From Amphiura filiformis (lineage: Eukaryota; Echinodermata; Ophiuroidea; Amphilepidida; Amphiuridae): a stretch of 64,000 nucleotides of DNA. This document shows positions 58,544 through 64,000 of this stretch, piece after piece. Both the position numbers and the translations under genes were made by a program. The stretch is from NCBI RefSeq assembly GCF_039555335.1, contig NC_092629.1:1-64000 (forward strand). The letters run 5' to 3'. Position 1 is the stretch's first letter; each line of letters opens with the position of its first letter. The notes under the pieces are model-generated. The model was not told the DNA's origin. It made no database searches and saw only the letters and a list, made by a program, of their open reading frames with translations.

Positions 58544-58760
58544 CTATGGGTTTGGCAATTCTCAAGGTACTGTCTCCCAAATACCCATCTGGTGTTATAC
58601 TCCCTGCGACGAGGGTGTCAATATCCGTCGCGTCAGTGCGTGAAGCGGCAGCCACACTCGTTTCAAATACTACTCCCACGTGTCCGTCTGACGTAGGAAA
58701 TATTCGTGCAACAGATACGTCATCAAAACCATCGACGGCAGGTGGCAGTATATTGCGAAG
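58544..58760 (-). CDS. Exon 4: second half of SEA domain I
   Basis: Phase 0 in, phase 1 out, with acceptor 'aatttctgtag' and donor GTAATA. It reads LRNILPPAVDGFDDVSVARI, then FPTSDGHVGVVFETSVAAAS and DIDTLVAGSITPDGYLG. The layout follows exon 6 closely, including the final YLG-(D/N)-(S/T). As in SEA-II the G-S-V-V-V cleavage site is missing (GHVGVVF). Confidence 0.82.
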
Positions 58761-58899
58761 CTACAGAAATTTCAATACGAGACAAAAGAGAAAACAAAAT
58801 ATATAATTATATTGTTGTACTTTACAAAAGAAGCGTTAAAGAAAAACACATACAACTTAGACCCTCCCTCGGGTCCATGGAGAACGACTGGTAATGTTG

Positions 58900-59980
58900 A
58901 TTATATAACCGTAAAAAAAACTCGATACATGGACCCTCCCAATCTGTAGGCAAGTTGCCTTCCATTTCCCTGCATTTTGTGGGAATTCACTTTTACCGAC
59001 CCTGGGTCAGTCGAGTTTTCTATATATCATGTCCGTGGTCTCTCTGTCTTGTCGTTTGTGTAAGCGGCTACTTGGCCTGACCAACCAATGTAGATCTCAG
59101 CAAGCAAGGCGATATTTGAAGTGGTTTTCATTGATAGTCTAATGATCATAACCAACGCGCGCGCAAAATGACAATAGAACTGGGTCATGCATGTTGTGTG
59201 CCTACCATATTTGAATTGACGCCCGGGCGTGCTATCATAATTGACGCAACAGTCACGTTACATAGCTTGATAATTATTTGGAAGGGACTTCTCTATTCAA
59301 AATGTAACAGTCTCGGATTAGAAAAGCTATTATAAACAAAACAGGTTGATCTGTAGATTAATTGACTTTTCGTCGACATACAGTGCTCCAGAGCACTATT
59401 ACTTGGTTGCTGGCAGTATAGGGCTTGGTGGTGTGTTGGTATTAATCAATGGAGTGAAGGAGAAGGTGTGTTTAGCGCTAATTATTTACCAAGAGATGGA
59501 ACCGAGATTAACATGATGTTAAAATATTTGCAGTAGGTTTCCAACAAATGTTTTTGAATGTTATGAAAACGTTTTATACCCTTATAATGTCCTTTATATA
59601 ACACGACATTTAAACGTTATCTGGCAACCTTTTCTAACTTTTTGCGAAAAAACGTGAAAAACGTTTTGTGTTTGCCGGGACCTATATCACGCACCGAAAA
59701 TTCCTGTAGTTGTAACTATAACGTATGAAACATGTCGATTCAATATCGTTGATTCTAGAATGAATCTCATCATGACCATCGACATACCCATGTGATGGTG
59801 TGTGTGTGGGGGGGGGGGGTGGGGAGGGGGTAACGGGGGGATAATGGGATTCCGCGCATGTCATATATTTAACGTGGGTATTACACATCTGCGGATAATA
59901 CGGAATTCGCGAAATTAGAGCCTTTATTATATAGTGAGATTATCAGCAATTGGACAATTTTGAAGATTGTGTGCGATTTT
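58900..59980. other. Intron 3: nothing recognised
   Basis: A TG/G-run tract lies at about 59,800-59,840. No exon or element was found. Confidence 0.45.
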
Positions 59981-60028
59981 TCATTTATTCCATGGACATG
60001 GGACATGGGACCTATCAATTATACTAAC

Positions 60029-60159
60029 TTGAGTTTCAACAATATCCGCCAGGTTTTTAAATTCTTGACTATCAGGGTCATACATTTCTCTCACAAACTG
60101 GAGTGGTAGGCCATCTAACTCATCTGCGTAGATTCGTCCAATAAAAGTTTTCGTTTCAC
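60029..60159 (-). CDS. Exon 3: first half of SEA domain I
   Basis: Phase 1 in, phase 0 out, with acceptor 'gctgcatgtag' and donor GTTAGT. It reads RGETKTFIGRIYADELDGLP, then LQFVREMYDPDSQEFKNLAD and IVETQ. F-x-G-x-I at the start and D-S-x-E-F-x-x-L-A are typical SEA features. It follows the cbEGF exon directly. Confidence 0.83.
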
Positions 60160-60199
60160 CTACATGCAGCAAATACAAGAAAGTGATACGCATTTATTA

Positions 60200-61180
60200 A
60201 CCTATTTTATATACGAGCAAAAATCCATGATTTTGGCTATTATTATAACAAAATCAACTTCTCAAAAAAGTTTGGAAACTTTCAGAAACGGCCGTATATC
60301 AGAAATGTTTGAAATCTATCTCCATATGGTTTCATATCAGAGAAATAATTGTTATTTCCTGTCAATAATGACACCTCATTTGTGACTATAATGTATTCCA
60401 CGGCTGTGTAATATTCTTCGAAAGACAGAGAGGTCTCAAAGAAAATGTGCCAAACTGACCATTGTCTGCGATCATCTTATTTCTTTGAATGAATACTTTA
60501 ATACTTGAATAAACGAATGAATGAAACGTTGTTTGCATCATGTTGATTGATGGGCTAGGATGGGATTAACAGTTATACATGTGGATTCAAATGGATCAAC
60601 GCAAGTCAATCTCTCTTGCTGGTCACTTCTTCATAGTGGTCATATGCTAGAAAGTTCTAATCAACCATGGTTCGATTATCAGACCTGGATAAGGCTCGAG
60701 CTATTCATGGTCTGCTTGAGGTTGCCATACCTCAGAATCAAGTTGCGGTGTTTTTAATTAGGTCCATTATTCCCTATCCCAACATTAGTAGGACTACAGC
60801 TGCTCAGTTAAACTCTCACTTCCTAATCTGTTTTTAAGTGATGGCTTTAAAAAACATATTTTGTCGCTTATGTTTAATCAGAGCTTGTTCTAAAATACAG
60901 TACTTTTCTCATGACCAGCTGTTTTGATTATATGTTCAATCGCATAATTAGATATGCATTTATAAGATGGTCAGATCAATAATCTCATCAACACTTTATT
61001 ACCACTCAAATGGATATTTTGGTATCATCTGAAAAACCTTTTGATACTTGACTCTGTAAAATATTAAAACTATAAGATGCTTTGTTTTATTTACATCATT
61101 CCATAAGGGCACCTGTCATATGGGTTGAAATACACGACTATGAAACTCTATAGATGGATAGTAATGGTCAAGGTGTCTCA
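60200..61180. other. Intron 2: nothing recognised
   Basis: Short ORFs only, at 60,560-60,757 and 61,125-61,331. No splice-compatible exon was found. Confidence 0.45.
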
Positions 61181-61186
61181 GCTTAA

Positions 61187-61826
61187 GGGATCTAAAATGA
61201 GCGTTTATTGCGTTTCGACAGTATTTTTTGTGGGTCATGAGAGCACCTCAGACCTATCGAATTGCATTCTGAATACGAGCCATGTCTTTCTGATATCAAA
61301 TAATTTTCATTTTTTGAAAATCACAATATAATACAAATTTTATGACAAATTATAAAAATTTGATATTTTTCAAATTTTTGATATATAACAGTCCTTGAAG
61401 TAAAATCTAATGTTATATTCTTAAAGTGTATGTAGCAGGGAGGAAAAGCCGACGGTCAATTGAAAATTTTAACCTTTCATATTGAAGATATGGACTTTTT
61501 TCCCAAAAAGACCTAATTTTTTTTGGTGTTTTGGGATTTTTCAATACGAAAGGTCAAAATTTTCAATTGATCGTCGGCTTTTAATCCCACCTACATACAC
61601 TTTAAGTATAAATCATCAGATTTCTAAAGTTTACTTCAAGTACTGTTAAATATCAAAAATATCAATTTTAATGATTTGCCATAAAATGTGTATTAAATTG
61701 CGAATTTCAAAAATCAAAATTATTTGATATCAGAATGACATTCTTCGTATTCAGAATGCAATTCGATATGTCTGATGTGCTCTGATGTCCCAAAATAAAT
61801 ACTGTCCAAACGTTCATACCCACCCC
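61187..61826. mobile_element. 640-bp palindromic MITE with TTAA target duplication
   Basis: Ends GGGATCTAAAATGAGCGTTT and 'aaacgttcatacccacccc' are diverged inverted repeats, and the arms match along most of their length to a centre near 61,510. TTAA lies at 61,183-61,186 and 61,827-61,830. It is in intron 2, about 40 bp from the donor of exon 2. Confidence 0.8.
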
Positions 61827-61865
61827 TTAAGTGAAAGTATAATCTAAATTCCAATATTAACTTAC

Positions 61866-61994
61866 GAACACATCGATTGCCTTCAAGCATATATTCTGGA
61901 TCCGTGCAAATGCATTTGTAGGTTCCAACTTTGTTGAAACATTCTATGTTGTTGCCAATGCACATTGGTGGATTTAACTCACACTCATTTTTAT
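61866..61994 (-). CDS. Exon 2: calcium-binding EGF domain
   Basis: A 129-bp exon, phase 1-1, with acceptor 'caatatag' and a perfect donor GTAAGT. It encodes D-KNECELNPPMCIGNNIECF-N-KVGTYKCICTDP-EYMLEGNRCV. D-x-N-E-C at the start and the N/F-x-x-x-G-T-Y-x-C pattern give the calcium-binding EGF signature, and six cysteines are present. Such modules are rigid extracellular spacers that need Ca2+. Confidence 0.92.
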
Positions 61995-62809
61995 CTATAT
62001 TGAAAGGAAACGTATACAAATAGACAAAAATTATCAACCATAATTTGAATCACACCCTCATTAACTTGACATAGTTAGTACTTTGCAGTTAGTGGCGTCC
62101 GGTTTTCAAAAGTGAGGGGGGTACTGGTCTCGATTCCCCAGACTCTACAAAAGTGTTCGGCTCGCTTCGTTCACCGTAATAGGTGCTTGTGGGCCCACAA
62201 GCCCGAATTTTCCCAAACTTGCTACGTTCCTTCACCCACATTGACTAACAAAAGTCCCCTCTACTCTGCACACGTCACTCTTTGCGGTGAAACTTCAATA
62301 ACAAGATAATGTTGTTTCTCTCTGCTTTTTAAATTATACGTTACACTACTATGACACACACACAAATAATTACAAAATAAAATATAGCCCTTATCATTCT
62401 CGCATAATGACGAGTCCCGATTACAAACCGTCCCTTTGTATTATAATGACTATACAAGGTGACTATATAAGGCGTCACTTTCTTCTCCGTGTTTTATTTT
62501 CAAAATTTGCCAATTTTGATACTTACAATTCATCGTTTTGACTCTTATAAGCTAAATTTATACTTCATCGCTGAACGTCGAGCAATTGGTTTCTAGCCAT
62601 GTTTTGAGCTTTTACTTTCGTTGGGAAAAGCTCTCTACCTCATTGGTCAAATACAACTCGCTCACTGCACAGCAATTGAGTATTAATCAAGTTTCATAAT
62701 AATCTGATAATGAACATTATGAGGAAATCACGATGAGTTATATGGTACTCGTATTTAGATTGATCTACTGCTATGTTTATTCAAATGAAATAAATTCCAG
62801 AATTCCTAC

Positions 62810-62905
62810 CGTCATCACAAAATTTGCCTGTATATCCATCTGGACATTGACATTCATCTGGCCCAACACAGAAGCCGCCATTTCGACAATCTAAAGCGCA
62901 TGTGA
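62810..62905 (-). CDS. Exon 1 (first in window): EGF domain
   Basis: A 96-bp exon, phase 1-1, with acceptor 'tttcaatatttcag' and G|GTAGGA donor. It reads [20 protein letters not shown], then [11 protein letters not shown], a compact EGF with six cysteines and the GY-x-G-x-x-C end. Earlier exons must lie beyond 64,000 because the phase-1 start needs a preceding exon. Confidence 0.9.
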
Positions 62906-62909
62906 CTGA

Positions 62910-63920
62910 AATATTGAAAGAGAAAGTGGCATGAATAGAATCGGCTGGTAAGACTACGATGATACTGCATACACTTTAGCTCACTTTTGTGTGAAGCAAA
63001 CTCCTTACTACAGCTTAATGATTTTATTAAACCCAAAATGCGTTCACTGTGTATCATCTAAAGTGCAAGCGTATTTTATGATATACGAGTGGATATGGTT
63101 GTAAGTTTTTGCCATAATTTTGGTGTCCCACTTGGAGAGTTATGTTGGTCAATTTTGATTGCTCGTAATTTGCCTAAGGTTGCTCATTTGGTAATGAATG
63201 AAGTCTCCTCAGATGACCACAAGGTTAACCTTAAGACATGATATCATGTCTTCGGAACTCAGAAACTTTTGCTGATGGGCATTTGAAATGTTGGTCATTT
63301 TCAGTGTATAAACAACATAAATTGGTTGAAACTGGGACTTCTGATATTGATTTACAATGCAAACAGTGTTTAATGTTATGTTTTAATATTTGCTGGCCAA
63401 TTTAGTATTTTAAGTCAGATATATAAGATATCACACAATTGATAAATCAATTATTCTGGATTGAAAAACATCCAATATTGTAACAAATATGCTAAAAACT
63501 GAAGTAAAGTTGAATTTTTGTACTTTTTTGCAGTGTTGAAAAAATAATGCAATTTTTAAAATGATGTAGAACTTTTTCATTTTCTCATTATAAAGGATAC
63601 TAAATCACATTCAAATATGAATTTTAAGTCATTTCGAGATGTTTTCTATTTCTGAAAATGAAGTAAAAATATACATTTGGTGTCACAGTTATGTTGGTCA
63701 TTTTTTCATGTTGGGTCTGAATGTGAGTTTTCAGTAGAAGCCCAGCAAATTTAAAACCATTTATTTTTTTTGCATATTTTAGACAATGCTTTATCTAAAA
63801 GCACCTTTCAAATTAGTTTTATGCCATTTTGAAATTTTGAGTCATTGTCACACTTTTGGACCCCTTATTAATGGACATGCCGATAAACAATCTGGGATCG
63901 TATATTAAATCACATACGCT
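62910..63920. other. Upstream intron: nothing recognised
   Basis: AT-rich sequence. I found no further EGF-like exon on the minus strand here. Confidence 0.45.
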
Positions 63921-63924
63921 AAAA

Positions 63925-64000
63925 AAATGTCACGCCAATTACATTGGTGAATCCGCCAGGAAGCTTGGGAAAAGGCTTAGCGGACGCAAGTCTACTGCTG
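63925..64000 (+). pseudogene. Penelope-like GIY-YIG fragment at the window edge
   Basis: The plus strand reads CHANYIGESARKLGKRLSGR, which matches the C-x-x-x-YIGE-(T/S)-x-R-x-L-x-x-R core of Penelope GIY-YIG endonucleases. Here the catalytic YIG is intact. The fragment is cut by the window end, so the extent is unknown. Confidence 0.6.

Larger units (their letters stand above)
36603..62905 (-). other. Host gene: EGF-cbEGF-SEA-SEA-EGF-transmembrane protein (10 exons, 5' incomplete)
   Basis: Ten minus-strand exons, at 62,905-62,810, 61,994-61,866, 60,159-60,029, 58,760-58,544, 57,009-56,882, 56,126-55,913, 51,757-51,685, 48,873-48,809, 46,435-46,164 and 36,831-36,784, have AG/GT borders and compatible phases at every junction. 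Together they give 2 nt plus 457 codons with one stop, at the end. The order of modules predicts a type I surface protein: the extracellular EGF and SEA repeats, one transmembrane helix and an ~75-residue tail. No exon with a signal peptide is in the window, so the start lies beyond 64,000. I cannot name an orthologue. Both SEA modules are split at the same place by a phase-0 intron, which points to tandem duplication. Confidence 0.85.

Noticed and set aside
58142..58679. Long M-, V- and S-rich ORFs
   Set aside because: Translations of GTG and GAT microsatellites. Only the part from 58,544 on the minus strand is a real exon.

Overview
The window is AT-rich, intron-rich animal DNA. It holds many transposable elements (TEs) and one recognisable host gene. 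The gene joins EGF, calcium-binding EGF and SEA modules to a transmembrane segment. The TE set is Gmr1-type Ty3/Gypsy, Penelope-like elements, a CR1/L2-like LINE, a tRNA-derived SINE and many TIR elements. Together these suggest a marine invertebrate deuterostome, plausibly an echinoderm. That placement is inference; no species marker was seen.

Positions 1-36 kb show no host exon. A head-to-tail segmental duplication (4.6-8.1 and 8.1-14.8 kb) was hit independently in each copy: a Penelope-like fragment in unit 1, and a 4.5 kb transposon with TA target duplication in unit 2. A second, inverted copy of that transposon lies at 17.6-19.85 kb, and both copies carry the same SINE. From 20,744 to 29,942 there is a minus-strand LTR retrotransposon whose two 855-bp LTRs look identical. 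It has tRNA-Pro-type PBS complementarity and the order gag-PR-IN-RT-RNaseH, the Gmr1 arrangement. Its left LTR is split by a LINE. Bases 20-528 are a paralogue of the flanks of this element and show the unoccupied target site. From 31 to 35.4 kb there is a run of non-autonomous DNA transposons with readable target-site duplications.

Positions 36.6-62.9 kb hold one minus-strand gene, 5'-truncated by the window. I assembled ten exons by splice sites and matching phases: EGF, cbEGF, SEA-I (two exons), SEA-II (two exons), EGF (two exons), transmembrane plus cytoplasmic tail, and a short last exon ending in YVDV-stop with AATAAA downstream. The exons total 1,373 nt, that is 2 nt plus 457 codons including the stop, and stay open. 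The product is predicted to be a single-pass surface protein.

The most unusual feature is in the last intron. The 3' end of the transmembrane/tail exon, with its 5' splice site, is repeated about 26 times (44,531-46,202). Most units carry an AG, a 39-nt phase-0 segment encoding VIGQLTPAFPSLL or a variant, and a GTAAGT or GTAAAT donor, so the array looks like serial cassette exons. The same intron holds a 3.7 kb near-complete palindrome built from two inverted copies of a gene-bearing repeat. Other introns hold Penelope remnants, hairpin MITEs, DR1-like repeats and a long ATC/GAT microsatellite close to a SEA exon.

All nine reading-frame breaks in the LTR element and the LINE are single-base shifts, eight of them in runs of three or more identical bases. 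In the LTR element this sits beside LTRs that appear identical, so base-calling or assembly indels are a serious alternative to natural decay.
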